Shown here: positions 24,668 to 33,655 of the stretch, one piece after another
Numbering within the stretch: the first letter of the stretch is position 1
Layout: the number at the start of each line of letters is the position of its first letter
Assembly: GCA_016190825.1 (NCBI GenBank)
Contig: JACPPV010000041.1
Span: forward strand, 1 to 58,332
Origin: Chloroflexota bacterium
Lineage (GTDB): Bacteria; Chloroflexota; Dehalococcoidia; Dehalococcoidales; UBA2162
Direction: 5' to 3'
DNA: 58,332 nt
Notes under the pieces: generated by a model
The model's database searches: none
The model's input: only the letters and a program-made list of their open reading frames with translations
Told to the model about the DNA's origin: nothing
Made by a program: the position numbers and the translations under genes

Positions 24668-25946
24668 GCGTTCCCTCTTCTTCCTTTGCCATGTGTTCTT
24701 TCGTCACCAGTATCTCTTCGATTTTTGCGCCTTTCATCTTGGTGATGACCAGTCTCAGCCCCTTGTACCTGATATGCTCTCCCTGAGAAGGGATGCGTTT
24801 GAGGAGATGAAGAATGAAGCCCGCTACTGTCTCGTAATCACCCTCAGGCAGCCCTAGCTCCATTTCTTCGTTCGCATCCTCAACGCGCATCCCCCCATCT
24901 ACCTGGAAAGTGTGCTCATCGATGACATCGTAGTCCTTTTCCACTACAGCCAGTTCGCTGGCTACGGGACCAACAATTTCCTCGACTATGCGCGAGATGC
25001 TGACGATCCCGGACGTCCCCCCGAACTCATCGACCACTACTGACATGGCGCATCTCCTGTCCCTCATCTCAACGAACAGGTCCTGAATTGGCTTTGCTTC
25101 CGGAGCGAAGCACGTGGGACGGATGAACCCGTCAATTGCACTATCGCGGGTAATCGTGCCTTTGGCTTCCGCCATCATCAGGTCTTTGACCGAAAGAATT
25201 CCGATGACATTGTCACGCTTTTCCTCATAGACAGGGTAACGGGAGAACGGCTGCTCACCGTAGAGAGCCAGAAAATCAGCAAAGGAAGTACCCTTTTCTA
25301 CGAATACTACCTCGGTTCGTGGCACCATGACCTCGCGTGCCGGGCGGTCTCCAAACTCAAAAACGGCATGCAGCATCTCGGCGGCCTCAGGTTCAACAGC
25401 GCCGTCCCGGTACGCCACGGAGATCATGGTGCGGATTTCTTCCTCGCTGACCAGAGACCGGGGTATGGGTGTGCCCCCAACAAGCCTGGTCAGCCCTGAA
25501 GCCATCCAGCTCAACATGGCCACAAAAGGACTGAAGACCAGGGACAGGAGCTGTATTGGCCGGGCATAGGCCAAAGCCAATCTCTCAGCATGCTGGATAC
25601 CCGCCGTCTTGGGTGCAGCCTCGCCGAAGATAATGAGAGTGACTGTCACAGCTACAGTGGCAATGAGAACGCCCTGTTCCGGCCAGTATTTCAGAGCCAA
25701 AGCAGTGGCCAGGGCAGCCAGTGCCGTATTGACAAGGTTGTTGCCTATCAAAATTACTGAGATAAGCCTTTGTGGCTGCTCGGTCAACCTGGCTAACAAC
25801 GTGGCTCCTTTTACCCCCGTGCTGAGCATATGCTCAAGCCTTATCTTTTGCAGGGAGATCATAGCGCTTTCTGAACTGGAGAAGAAAGCAGAGAAGAGAA
25901 CACAAAAGAACATTAGCACCAGGTACGCCACATCCAGGCTACTCAT
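24648..25946 (-). CDS. CNNM/CorC-type (HlyC/CorC family) membrane protein
   Basis: 432 residues: an N-terminal DUF21/CNNM membrane domain with four helices (FFCVLFSAFFSSSESAMISL, then LISVILIGNNLVNTALAAL), two CBS domains (MVPRTEVVFVEK..., DRRCAMSVVVDEFGGTSGIVS) and a C-terminal CorC_HlyC domain (EEMELGLPEGDYETVAGFILHLLKRIP). Family members export Mg2+ or support Mg2+/Co2+ resistance. The older 'hemolysin' name is misleading. Transcribed from a consensus promoter at 25997-26025. Confidence 0.88.
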   Translation of the reverse strand: MSSLDVAYLVLMFFCVLFSAFFSSSESAMISLQKIRLEHMLSTGVKGATLLARLTEQPQRLISVILIGNNLVNTALAALATALALKYWPEQGVLIATVAVTVTLIIFGEAAPKTAGIQHAERLALAYARPIQLLSLVFSPFVAMLSWMASGLTRLVGGTPIPRSLVSEEEIRTMISVAYRDGAVEPEAAEMLHAVFEFGDRPAREVMVPRTEVVFVEKGTSFADFLALYGEQPFSRYPVYEEKRDNVIGILSVKDLMMAEAKGTITRDSAIDGFIRPTCFAPEAKPIQDLFVEMRDRRCAMSVVVDEFGGTSGIVSISRIVEEIVGPVASELAVVEKDYDVIDEHTFQVDGGMRVEDANEEMELGLPEGDYETVAGFILHLLKRIPSQGEHIRYKGLRLVITKMKGAKIEEILVTKEHMAKEEEGTHAAPQG

Positions 25947-25996
25947 AAAGCAATCACCTCGCTCTTAACATCAGTCATCCATACTGCCGCAAACCC

Positions 25997-26025
25997 ATTA
26001 TATCGGCGGCATATCCGAGTGTCAA
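25997..26025 (-). promoter_or_regulatory. perfect consensus promoter of the CNNM-type gene
   Basis: On the minus strand TTGACA (26025-26020), a 17-bp spacer and TATAAT (26002-25997): an exact sigma-70 consensus. Predicted start near 25990, leader about 44 nt. Its -35 box is back-to-back with that of the divergent promoter at 26035. Confidence 0.75.
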
Positions 26026-26034
26026 AAGGGGTGC

Positions 26035-26063
26035 TTGACATAAATACGTCGGGTACCTACAAT
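26035..26063 (+). promoter_or_regulatory. promoter, leaderless type
   Basis: TTGACA (26035-26040), 17-bp spacer, TACAAT (26058-26063). The ATG at 26072 is only 9 nt beyond the -10 box and has no Shine-Dalgarno, so the transcript should begin at or next to the start codon. Confidence 0.7.
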
Positions 26064-26071
26064 GATGATGT

Positions 26072-28573
26072 ATGCCTGCGAACAAAACCGCGCCGTCATC
26101 CAGAGAAAAACAGACGGAGGCCCAAATTGGCAGGAGAGAGCTACTGGTCTTATCGTCCGGGGTTTTCCTGATCACCTTTAGCCTTCTTGCGCTGCAAATC
26201 AGCGTTAGCCGCCTGCTATCAGTGGCGCTTCAGTATCACTTCGTGTTTGTCATCCTTTCACTGGCGTTTCTCGGGATGGGGCTGGGGGGGATTTTTGTTC
26301 ATCTTTTCAGAAGAAAAATCGGAGTTGCGAGCGGACGCCGGGGATTCAGTACTCTAGCACTTTTCGCTGGCCTATTTGCGTTGTCAATCCCTTTTTCGGT
26401 GATGGGTATTACGCGTATTGTCTATATTGGCAATACTGAAGCCCGCCTCCTTCTCCTCGGGTTGCTGTTATTCCTTCCTTTTTTTATCGCCGGCATGTTA
26501 CTGGCGCAGATTTTTCGCGCGTATTCTCAAATCTCCTCCAAGGTATACGGAGCTGACCTGATAGGAGCAGCCTGTGGCTCGCTGGGCGTAATCATTATGC
26601 TGAATTTCCTGGGAGGGATAGACACCATTTTTCTTGTCGGGCTGGTGGCAGCGGTTGCCGCCGTACTCTTTGCGCTAGAAGCAGCCTGGAAAAATCTGAG
26701 GCAGGCCATTTTCCCCCTTTTGACTCTCCTGGCCATTGCAGGGCTTCTCGGAACGAATATTACCGGCGCCAGTACGATTGATATGCCTATTGGCATGGAC
26801 CAAAGCAAAGAAATCTATTCAGCCATCCGGCAGTCCACTTACGGCGGAGAAATCACAGAGACCAGGTGGAGCGCTTTCGGCCGGACTGATCTGGTCTCGT
26901 TTCGCACTACGCCGGAGGCCAAGGCCATATTTATTGATGGCAGTGCCGGCACGCCGATGTACCAGTTCGGCGGTGATATTCAGAATCCGGACGATATCGT
27001 TGCCAAACTAAGGACAGATTTCGCCGGTTATCTTGGTCTCGCCTTTTTGCAGGATGGGGACAAGGATAATATCCTGATCATTGGGCCGGGTGGAGGGCGG
27101 GATGTGCTTCTAGCGTTGATGGTTGACGTCCGCAAGATCACCGCCGTTGAAGTGAACCGGAACCTTGTGGAGATAGTGCGCGATTACTCTGACTATAACG
27201 GCGGCATTTTCACAGACTTCGAAAATGTGAGTGTGGTAGTTGACGAGGGCAGGAGTTTCCTTAAACGCCAAAAAGAAACCTACGATATTATCATGCTTAG
27301 TCTCCCGGTACTCAGCAGCAGCCGAAGCCTGGAGGGCTTAGCCCTGACAGAGAATTTTCTCTTCACCACGGGTTCGATCGACGACTATCTGGAGCATTTG
27401 ACCGACGATGGCCGCCTGGTAGTGGTAGGGCACAATCTGGAAAATATGATGAAGCTCCTATCAACATCGCTCGAGGCTCTCCAGCGAAAAGGCGTTGACA
27501 ACAGGACGGCGATGAAACAGGTTTTCATTGTTGGTAAGCCAGCTTACCCTGTTTTCGTCCTGAAGAAGACACCCTTTGAGCAGGAGGAGATGATTGCAGT
27601 CCACCAGTCACTGCACGAGCTCGATTACGATCCCACATTATCCTGGCTTCCAGCAATAAAGGAGGGCAAGTGCCCTGTCCATGACGAAGGAATTGGCTTC
27701 GACCAATGCAACATGTTCTCTCCGGTGTTTGTCGCGCTAGCGAACGGCTGGGCCGATATTGCCGAGGTGAGGCATGATTTGGGAAAGTACGGGATGGACT
27801 TGCGCGCTCCGACAGATGACAGCCCGTTCTTTTTTAAATCCGGGTCAGGAATGCCAAAGCCGATCTCGCTGGTTTTGTGGCCATCCGCCGCCCTTCTCAT
27901 AGTGATGGTGTCGGCTAACGTGATATATTACCGCAGAAAGAGTGCTCCTCTAGATAAAGGGCGGTCCAGGCGAAATTCGTTCCCGATCAATGACCTTTAC
28001 AGGTTCGCGGCTCTTTTTTTGATGCTTGGCACGGGGTTTATGCTTGCTGAGATTTCCGCCTTTCAGCGGCTTACGCTTTTCCTGGGGCAGCCTGTGCTGG
28101 CACTGGCAGTGTTACTGTTCTCGCTCCTTGCTGGAACGGGCGTTGGCAGCCTTCGCAGCGGACGAATTTCTTTGGAAAAAACTCCGTGGACTCTGGCTGT
28201 GATGGCGGGAAGCGTCTCAGCGCTGCTCGTCCTTTTCGCCTTATTTCAGCCCCTTTTGACCGAGCGGCTTCTCGGCGTGGCACTGCCCGTCCGTATTCTG
28301 GTCACGGTATGCATGATGGGCATATTGGGCTTTTTCATGGGCTTTCCTTTTCCCTTGGGCTTGAGGTTACTGAAGGGCAAGGGGATGGAGGAGCACATCC
28401 CTTGGATGTGGGGTATTAACGGCATCGCCTCGGTATTTGGCTCGGTGATGGCCATTATTCTGGCAATGAGCCTGGGATTTACGGCGGCGCTAGTTGTCGG
28501 CGCAGCCTGCTATTTCGCCGTTTTTTTGATTTTTCGGGCACCCGCAGGGCAAAAGCAGCTTCTGAAACAATAG
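26072..28573 (+). CDS. membrane protein with embedded spermidine-synthase-like domain
   Basis: An 833-residue protein. About seven N-terminal membrane helices (residues 25-240) are followed by a soluble Rossmann domain (about 250-600) and a second set of helices (about 605-825). The soluble part has the methyltransferase-fold nucleotide motif ILIIGPGGGRDVLLAL, then ITAVEVNRNLVEIVRDYS and the YDIIMLSLP strand, as in polyamine aminopropyltransferases. Conserved catalytic residues cannot be confirmed by eye. Such proteins are annotated as spermine-synthase-like MFS proteins; substrate unknown. It appears to be a single-gene transcript. Confidence 0.75.
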   Translation: MPANKTAPSSREKQTEAQIGRRELLVLSSGVFLITFSLLALQISVSRLLSVALQYHFVFVILSLAFLGMGLGGIFVHLFRRKIGVASGRRGFSTLALFAGLFALSIPFSVMGITRIVYIGNTEARLLLLGLLLFLPFFIAGMLLAQIFRAYSQISSKVYGADLIGAACGSLGVIIMLNFLGGIDTIFLVGLVAAVAAVLFALEAAWKNLRQAIFPLLTLLAIAGLLGTNITGASTIDMPIGMDQSKEIYSAIRQSTYGGEITETRWSAFGRTDLVSFRTTPEAKAIFIDGSAGTPMYQFGGDIQNPDDIVAKLRTDFAGYLGLAFLQDGDKDNILIIGPGGGRDVLLALMVDVRKITAVEVNRNLVEIVRDYSDYNGGIFTDFENVSVVVDEGRSFLKRQKETYDIIMLSLPVLSSSRSLEGLALTENFLFTTGSIDDYLEHLTDDGRLVVVGHNLENMMKLLSTSLEALQRKGVDNRTAMKQVFIVGKPAYPVFVLKKTPFEQEEMIAVHQSLHELDYDPTLSWLPAIKEGKCPVHDEGIGFDQCNMFSPVFVALANGWADIAEVRHDLGKYGMDLRAPTDDSPFFFKSGSGMPKPISLVLWPSAALLIVMVSANVIYYRRKSAPLDKGRSRRNSFPINDLYRFAALFLMLGTGFMLAEISAFQRLTLFLGQPVLALAVLLFSLLAGTGVGSLRSGRISLEKTPWTLAVMAGSVSALLVLFALFQPLLTERLLGVALPVRILVTVCMMGILGFFMGFPFPLGLRLLKGKGMEEHIPWMWGINGIASVFGSVMAIILAMSLGFTAALVVGAACYFAVFLIFRAPAGQKQLLKQ

Positions 28574-28741
28574 AAAGGCTAAGTCACTGCCCTGGTTCTG
28601 GGTGGAAAATCAGCAACCCGGTGGCTAAAATCACTTCAGGCGCGCCGACTAAATCTACGTCATCCATTATGCACTAACAGAGGGCGAATCTTCCCCAGAA
28701 CCGTCTTAACCTCCTCTGACTGCATCCTAATATCTATTAGC

Positions 28742-28921
28742 GTAGCCCTCTCGATATTCAGCTCGCTTCCCTTCATCGGCTTCATTCTTACGCCGATTTT
28801 CGCCCTGCTCGGCATCGCCCTCTGGATAGCCATGATGATCAAAGCCTACCAGGGGGCCAGGTACAAGCTTTCCTGGGCAGGAAACGTGGTGGAAAAATAT
28901 TCGGGCGGGCAAGGCAGCTAG
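28742..28921 (+). pseudogene. C-terminal remnant of a DUF4870-type membrane protein
   Basis: In one plus-strand frame the sequence reads ...FIGFILTPIFALLGIALWIA, then MMIKAYQGARYKLSWAGNVVEKY, ending in TAG at 28921. This is the usual tail of DUF4870/Tic20-like small membrane proteins. No start codon, SD or N-terminal half is visible upstream, so it looks like a decayed fragment. A frameshifted or rearranged full gene is the alternative. Confidence 0.5.
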
Positions 28922-28942
28922 CTATCGCAATATGCCTCTGAC

Positions 28943-29033
28943 TTGTCATTCTCCGCCCCGTATCGCGGTACGGGATAGGAGTAGATTCCCGCTCTCGTGT
29001 CGCTGCACGAGACAAGCTTCGCGGGAATGACAA
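28943..29033. repeat. MITE-like element with 9-bp terminal inverted repeats
   Basis: A 91-bp element starts TTGTCATTC and ends GAATGACAA. Inside, ATCGCGGTACGGGAT-type and TCGTGTCGCTGCACGAGA hairpins are visible. It lies right after the DUF4870 remnant and before the purQ stop. No coding capacity. The remaining bases of this 470-bp gap (28574-28741) show no gene. Confidence 0.65.
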
Positions 29034-29041
29034 TACTTTTG

Positions 29042-29812
29042 CTATAGTGCCTTCGCCCACCGGACGGCGTTGCGGAAGACCTGGAAGCCATCGCCGTGTT
29101 TCTTTGCCCCCAGCCTGGTCCACTGCGGGTGCTGGGTGCTCCTGATGTGGCGCTCAGGGTGAGGCATCAGGCCAAAGATGCGTCCTGATTTATCGCAGAT
29201 GCCGGCGATGTTATCCATTGAGCCCGCGGGATTGTAAGGATACCCTGCCTGAGTGTCTCCCTGCTCATCGGCATATTGCAGAGCAATGTTGGTATCTGAG
29301 AACGCACCCGGCTGAGCCACCAGCTTGCCTTCACCGTGCGCCACGGGCAGATACATGCCCTCGATCCCCTGCGTGAAGACGCACGGGCTGGCCGGGTTTG
29401 CCTGCAGATAGGTCCAGCGGCACTCGAACTTGCCCGAATCGTTATTGGTCAGGGTGACAGACGAATCACTGCCACCAGCAGGCTCAGGCAGCAGGCCGGC
29501 CCTCACCATTATCTGGAAGCCGTTACAGATTCCCAGGACCAGCCCGCCCCTTTCAACAAAGCGGGCTATTTCCTCGCCCAGCTTCAGCTTTAGCTCATTC
29601 GCCAGCACCTTACCCGCGGCAATGTCGTCTCCGTAGGTGAAGCCGCCCGGGATAGCCATTATCTGGTAGTCCGCCAGGGTTTCCTCGCGGCGGATAAGCC
29701 GGTTGACGTGGACGAGCGATACTTCCGCCCCCGCCTCCCGGAAGGCGAAGGCAGTCTCGCCGTCGCAATTTGTGCCCGGCGCGCGCAGGACAAGCGTTCT
29801 TACTTTAGGCAT
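29042..29812 (-). CDS. purQ: phosphoribosylformylglycinamidine synthase subunit PurQ
   Basis: Glutaminase subunit of FGAM synthase (purine synthesis step 4). 256 residues from the ATG at 29812: VRTLVLRAPGTNCDGETAFAF, AIPGGFTYGDD, the nucleophile elbow GLVLGICNGFQIMVRAGLLP (Cys near residue 97), and the catalytic H/E region LMPHPERHIR. It passes ammonia to PurL, encoded upstream at 30238. The decayed mrr gene lies between purL and purQ. The weak SD (AGGGGATC) leaves the start slightly uncertain. Confidence 0.95.
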   Translation of the reverse strand: MPKVRTLVLRAPGTNCDGETAFAFREAGAEVSLVHVNRLIRREETLADYQIMAIPGGFTYGDDIAAGKVLANELKLKLGEEIARFVERGGLVLGICNGFQIMVRAGLLPEPAGGSDSSVTLTNNDSGKFECRWTYLQANPASPCVFTQGIEGMYLPVAHGEGKLVAQPGAFSDTNIALQYADEQGDTQAGYPYNPAGSMDNIAGICDKSGRIFGLMPHPERHIRSTQHPQWTRLGAKKHGDGFQVFRNAVRWAKAL

Positions 29813-29874
29813 CAACGATCCCCTGTGATATTGTCCACGCACAGAACAAGATTACCTCACGTATTAGGCTGAAG

Positions 29875-30188
29875 CTATTCTTCAGTAAAGTAATCCATAT
29901 CTATTTTCTTAACTTCATAACTGACGAACGGTGTCACGCCGACGTTATGATCAATCATATATTGGACTAGAGCATCGCCATCAATCAGAATGATCTTGCT
30001 CTCCACGCGCAAAGCGAAATCGGTAGCTTCTTTTGAGAAATTCGACGTAGTCATGAAAATACCTTTCTTTGCATGTTGCCCCTGCAAAGCGCCGGCAAAT
30101 CAATAGTTTGACGTAGCGAATGTTCCTGCTGGTCTTCCATGAGTTTGAGCAAAGGAAGCATTATTTCATGAAACGCAGGAATAGTCAT
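29875..30188 (-). pseudogene. mrr restriction endonuclease remnant with large internal deletion
   Basis: The start (ATG at 30188, SD GAGGAGT) reads MTIPAFHEIMLPLLKLMEDQ, then QEHSLRQTID, the typical Mrr N-terminus. About 33 codons in, the sequence jumps to the Mrr C-terminus in another frame: GALQGQHAKKGIFMTTSNFS...KIILIDGDALVQYMIDHNVGV...YEVKKIDMDYF. Roughly 190 residues, including the start of the nuclease domain, are missing. The gene is therefore dead as an enzyme; a 70-residue C-terminal frame remains open. Mrr cuts methylated foreign DNA. Its position between purL and purQ shows a past insertion into a purine operon. Confidence 0.8.
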
Positions 30189-30237
30189 TATACTTGGCTT
30201 ACTCCTCTTGCTTGCTCACAAGTGTTGTCGTTTTCTC

Positions 30238-33102
30238 TCACCACTTCAGCGGTTTCTGCCAGGCCCCCTTAAGTTCGTTGAGACCCGAAGACACAACCCG
30301 GTCTCCGTTCAATCCGTAAACCTCAAAGGTTCCACCACCAGTAACCCGCCCAATCCGGCCAAAGACAGCGCCGCTCATTACCTCCTCAAACTCCTGGCGC
30401 CGCCGCGGTGCGACCTCCACCACGAACCGGCTGTTGGACTCGGAGAAGAGGATGAAATCATCGCGGTCCATTTTTTCACCAAGCGGCACTTGCCTCAAAT
30501 TGATTTCCGCGCCCAGTCCCCCGGCGAAAGCCATCTCAGCGACGGCGACGCCGATGCCCCCCTCGCTGCAATCGTGGCAGGCGCGGACAAGCCCCTTCCT
30601 GATAGCGACGCTCAAGTGCCCCATCAGTTCCCTGGCTGCGCCTGCGTCCACCCGCGGGACACTGTTGCTCGTTAAGCTCCGTGCGCCAAGATACTCGGAA
30701 CCGCCTAGCTCATTCCTGGTAGCGCCCACAACATAAATAAGGTCGCCAGCGCGCTTGAAGTCCATCGAGACAACTTTATCCGTATCTTCGATGACGCCCA
30801 GCGCCGAAATGAGAAGGGTATGGGGAATCGAAACAGTCTTACCTTTAAGCTCAAACTCGTTATGCAGGCTGTCTTTGCCGGAAATGAATGGGGTCCCGTA
30901 GGCTTTGGACATGTCGTAACACGCCTGCGTTGCCCGCACAAGCGCCCCGAGGATTTCAGGGTCATCGGTGTTGCCCCAGCAGAAATTATCCAGCAGGGCG
31001 ACTTTGTCCAGGCTGCCGCCGACGGCGATTACCTGCCGGAGTGCCTCGTCAATAGCCGAGGCCGCCATCCAGTAGGGATCAATCTTGCCGTACGCAGGAT
31101 TGATGCCATTGGCAACGATGGCGCCCATTTTCGAATCCAGGATGGGGCGGATAACGGCAGCATCGCCGGGACCATCATTTTGCTTACCGACCAGCGGCTT
31201 CAAAACACTGCCGCCCTGTACCTCATGGTCATACTGGCGGATGACCCATTCTTTGCTGCACACGTTCCATGAACCGAGGATGGCGAGCAGGTCGGCGGTC
31301 AGGTCCGGCGGACAGGAGAAGTCCGACTCCGGATATTTTGGCGGCGCCCACACCGCCTGCCTGACTAGCTGGGGGCGACCTTTGTGTAAAAACTCCATAC
31401 TGAGGTCGCACACAGGATTGCCCTGATAATAAAGCTTGAGCCTCCGGTCATCATTGAATTCGCCGATGACCGCCGCAGTGACATCTTCAGCAGCAAAAAG
31501 CCGCAGCAGTTCCTCGATGTGTTCCGGCGGCACCGCCAGCAACATCCGCTCCTGCGACTCCGATATCCATATCTCCGAATAAGATAGTCCGGCGTATTTG
31601 AGCGGCACTTTCTCCAGGTCCACACGGACACCGGTCTCCTCGCCCATCTCGCCGACGGCGGAAGACAGCCCACCCCCGCCACAGTCGGTAATGCGCCGGT
31701 AAAGCCCCCGATCGCGCGCCTGGAGAAGAACATCAATCATTTTTTTCTCCACAATAGCATTGCCTATCTGGACGGAGGTGAAAGAGAGGGCGCTCGAATC
31801 CTCCGTCAGTTTCTCGGAGGCGAAGGTGACGCCGTGTATTCCGTCCCGACCGGTCTTTCCGCCGGTGACCACCACCAGATCGCCCGGCTGCTGTTTGCCG
31901 CGGCGGCTCATCTCCCCGGGCAATATTCCCAGGGTGCCGCAGTAGACCAGCGGATTGCCCAGGTAGCCGTCATCGAAAAGTATGGCGCCGTTAAGTGTGG
32001 GGATGCCGAGGCGGTTGCCGTAATCGGCCACTCCCGCTCGTACCCCTTTGAAAATCCGGCGCGGATGCAGAACTCCCTTCGGCAGCTCCGATTGAGGAAA
32101 ATCCGGCGGCGCAAAGCAGAAGACATCGGTATTTAAGATGGGCCGGGCGCCCAACCCGGTACCCAGTGGATCGCGCACAACACCACCAACGCCGGTAGAA
32201 GCGCCGCCATAAGGCTCCACCGCCGAGGGATGGTTGTGGGTCTCTACCTTGAAACAGAGCGCCCAGCGCCCGTCAAAATCAATCACACCTGCATTGTCCT
32301 CAAAAACGGAGAGACACCACGGTTTAGCCAGCTCAGTTGTGGCTTTGATGATGGTGTTCTTAAGGAGATTATCAATAGCCGAGCCGTTGAAGATTATTTT
32401 GCCTTTGAAAGTCTTGTGGACGCAATGCTCCGACCAGGTCTGGCCGATAGTTTCCATCTCAGCATCGGTGGGATTGCGCCTTTCCCGGGTAAAGTGACCG
32501 ATGACGGCTGATAGCTCATCTTCGCTGAGGCTGAACCGCCGCCCGATCAATACGCGGGCGGCTGCATCCGCCTCAAGCAGGTTTACATGTTCCAGCCTGA
32601 AGCGGTATTGTGGATTTTGCGGAAAGGCGATGTGCCCGGCGACGACGACATGTTGGATTATCGGATTGACCAGCAGCCGGTTGCAGATGACCTCCATCTC
32701 CTCTTCTGTGAGGTGGCCCTCTATCAGGTAGCGTTTGGCCGTTTTTACGCCCCGCACCCCGCGGATGCCCAGGTCCCGGATTGCCTTCAGGACAGTTTCT
32801 TCAACAGGGTCGGTCACGCCAGGATTATAGGCTACCTCAACAACGTGTTTGCCTGTTATCCTCTCCAGTACCGCTTCTGCGACCTCGTCAACGACCCGGC
32901 CATCCTGGGTCACCGGGTCCGCCAGTAGCTTTCCCGTGATCAAAGCCAGGGCGCTATCATTTGGTTCCCCATCCAGCCAGTAGATATCAACCACCCGGAC
33001 ATCGCTAACCGTGCTGATGCCGAGGTCGTGGATATCCTTGACCAGTCCCGCTCCCCTGGCATCGGGCTGCCCATTTTTCAGGCTAACTTCTATTCGGTGC
33101 AT
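30238..33102 (-). CDS. purL: phosphoribosylformylglycinamidine synthase PurL with N-terminal PurS-like repeats
   Basis: A 954-residue protein, about 200 longer than a small-type PurL. Residues 1-80 (MHRIEVSLKNGQPDARGAG...) and about 84-160 (HVVEVAYNPGVTDPVEETVL...LIEG) each resemble PurS, which is otherwise a separate subunit. The catalytic part follows: RRNPTDAEMETIGQTWSEHCVHK, FKVETHNHPSAVEPYGGA, GGKTGRDGIHGVTFAS and CHDCSEGGIGVAVAEMAFAGG. It makes FGAM from FGAR, ATP and ammonia supplied by PurQ. The frame is unbroken. A GAGGGA site precedes the ATG. Confidence 0.93.
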   Translation of the reverse strand: MHRIEVSLKNGQPDARGAGLVKDIHDLGISTVSDVRVVDIYWLDGEPNDSALALITGKLLADPVTQDGRVVDEVAEAVLERITGKHVVEVAYNPGVTDPVEETVLKAIRDLGIRGVRGVKTAKRYLIEGHLTEEEMEVICNRLLVNPIIQHVVVAGHIAFPQNPQYRFRLEHVNLLEADAAARVLIGRRFSLSEDELSAVIGHFTRERRNPTDAEMETIGQTWSEHCVHKTFKGKIIFNGSAIDNLLKNTIIKATTELAKPWCLSVFEDNAGVIDFDGRWALCFKVETHNHPSAVEPYGGASTGVGGVVRDPLGTGLGARPILNTDVFCFAPPDFPQSELPKGVLHPRRIFKGVRAGVADYGNRLGIPTLNGAILFDDGYLGNPLVYCGTLGILPGEMSRRGKQQPGDLVVVTGGKTGRDGIHGVTFASEKLTEDSSALSFTSVQIGNAIVEKKMIDVLLQARDRGLYRRITDCGGGGLSSAVGEMGEETGVRVDLEKVPLKYAGLSYSEIWISESQERMLLAVPPEHIEELLRLFAAEDVTAAVIGEFNDDRRLKLYYQGNPVCDLSMEFLHKGRPQLVRQAVWAPPKYPESDFSCPPDLTADLLAILGSWNVCSKEWVIRQYDHEVQGGSVLKPLVGKQNDGPGDAAVIRPILDSKMGAIVANGINPAYGKIDPYWMAASAIDEALRQVIAVGGSLDKVALLDNFCWGNTDDPEILGALVRATQACYDMSKAYGTPFISGKDSLHNEFELKGKTVSIPHTLLISALGVIEDTDKVVSMDFKRAGDLIYVVGATRNELGGSEYLGARSLTSNSVPRVDAGAARELMGHLSVAIRKGLVRACHDCSEGGIGVAVAEMAFAGGLGAEINLRQVPLGEKMDRDDFILFSESNSRFVVEVAPRRRQEFEEVMSGAVFGRIGRVTGGGTFEVYGLNGDRVVSSGLNELKGAWQKPLKW

Positions 33103-33130
33103 TAAGTATATCCCTCAATCAAAAAACCAC

Positions 33131-33156
33131 AAAAATAAAAAGGGGCATCCGCCCCT
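33131..33156 (-). terminator. intrinsic terminator after yqeY
   Basis: AGGGGC (minus 33156-33151) pairs with GCCCCT (33146-33141) around a 4-nt loop, followed by a T-rich run (33140-33131). It ends the rpsU-yqeY transcript before purL. Confidence 0.75.
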
Positions 33157-33193
33157 CTTAAATAATAGACTACCGGATTCGCCAGAAACAGGA

Positions 33194-33646
33194 CTAGGAA
33201 CCAAGCAGTTCCGTCACCACCTCGTTGATCTCGCGCCCATCAGCTTTCCCCTTGAGCGCGGAAACAAGCTTGGGCATGACCTTGCCTTTATCGCGGGGCC
33301 CCTGCGCGCCAACCTCAGCAATTATGCGCCTGGCTTCAGTGACGATTTCATCATGAGTCATCTGCTGAGGCAGATATTCCTGGAGGATTGCCTTCTCCGC
33401 CTCTTCCTGCGCCACGAGATCGGGGCGGTTACCCTGCTTGAAAGCAACAATACTCTCGTCCCGCTGCTTCACTTCTTTAGCGATAACCCCCAGGATATCG
33501 CCATTGGACAAAGCAGAAAGGCGGGCGATCTCGGCATTATTGACCGCCGATAGCACCATGCGCAGCACACCTACCCTCGCCTTATCCCCGGCCTTAAGGG
33601 CTTGCCTGACCTCTCCCTCCAGCTTTTGCTTTAAGCCCGCTTCCAC
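33194..33646 (-). CDS. GatB/YqeY domain protein
   Basis: A 150-residue protein of the YqeY family: a helical domain related to the tRNA-binding tail of GatB. Typical segments are LKAGDKARVGVLRMVLSAVNNAEI, QRDESIVAFKQGNRPDLVAQEEAE, ILQEYLPQQMTHDEI and DKGKVMPKLVSALKGKADGREIN. It starts 9 nt after rpsU, the usual rpsU-yqeY arrangement in bacteria. A role in tRNA-dependent amidation is suspected but unproven. Confidence 0.9.
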   Translation of the reverse strand: MEAGLKQKLEGEVRQALKAGDKARVGVLRMVLSAVNNAEIARLSALSNGDILGVIAKEVKQRDESIVAFKQGNRPDLVAQEEAEKAILQEYLPQQMTHDEIVTEARRIIAEVGAQGPRDKGKVMPKLVSALKGKADGREINEVVTELLGS

Positions 33647-33655
33647 CTTACTTTC

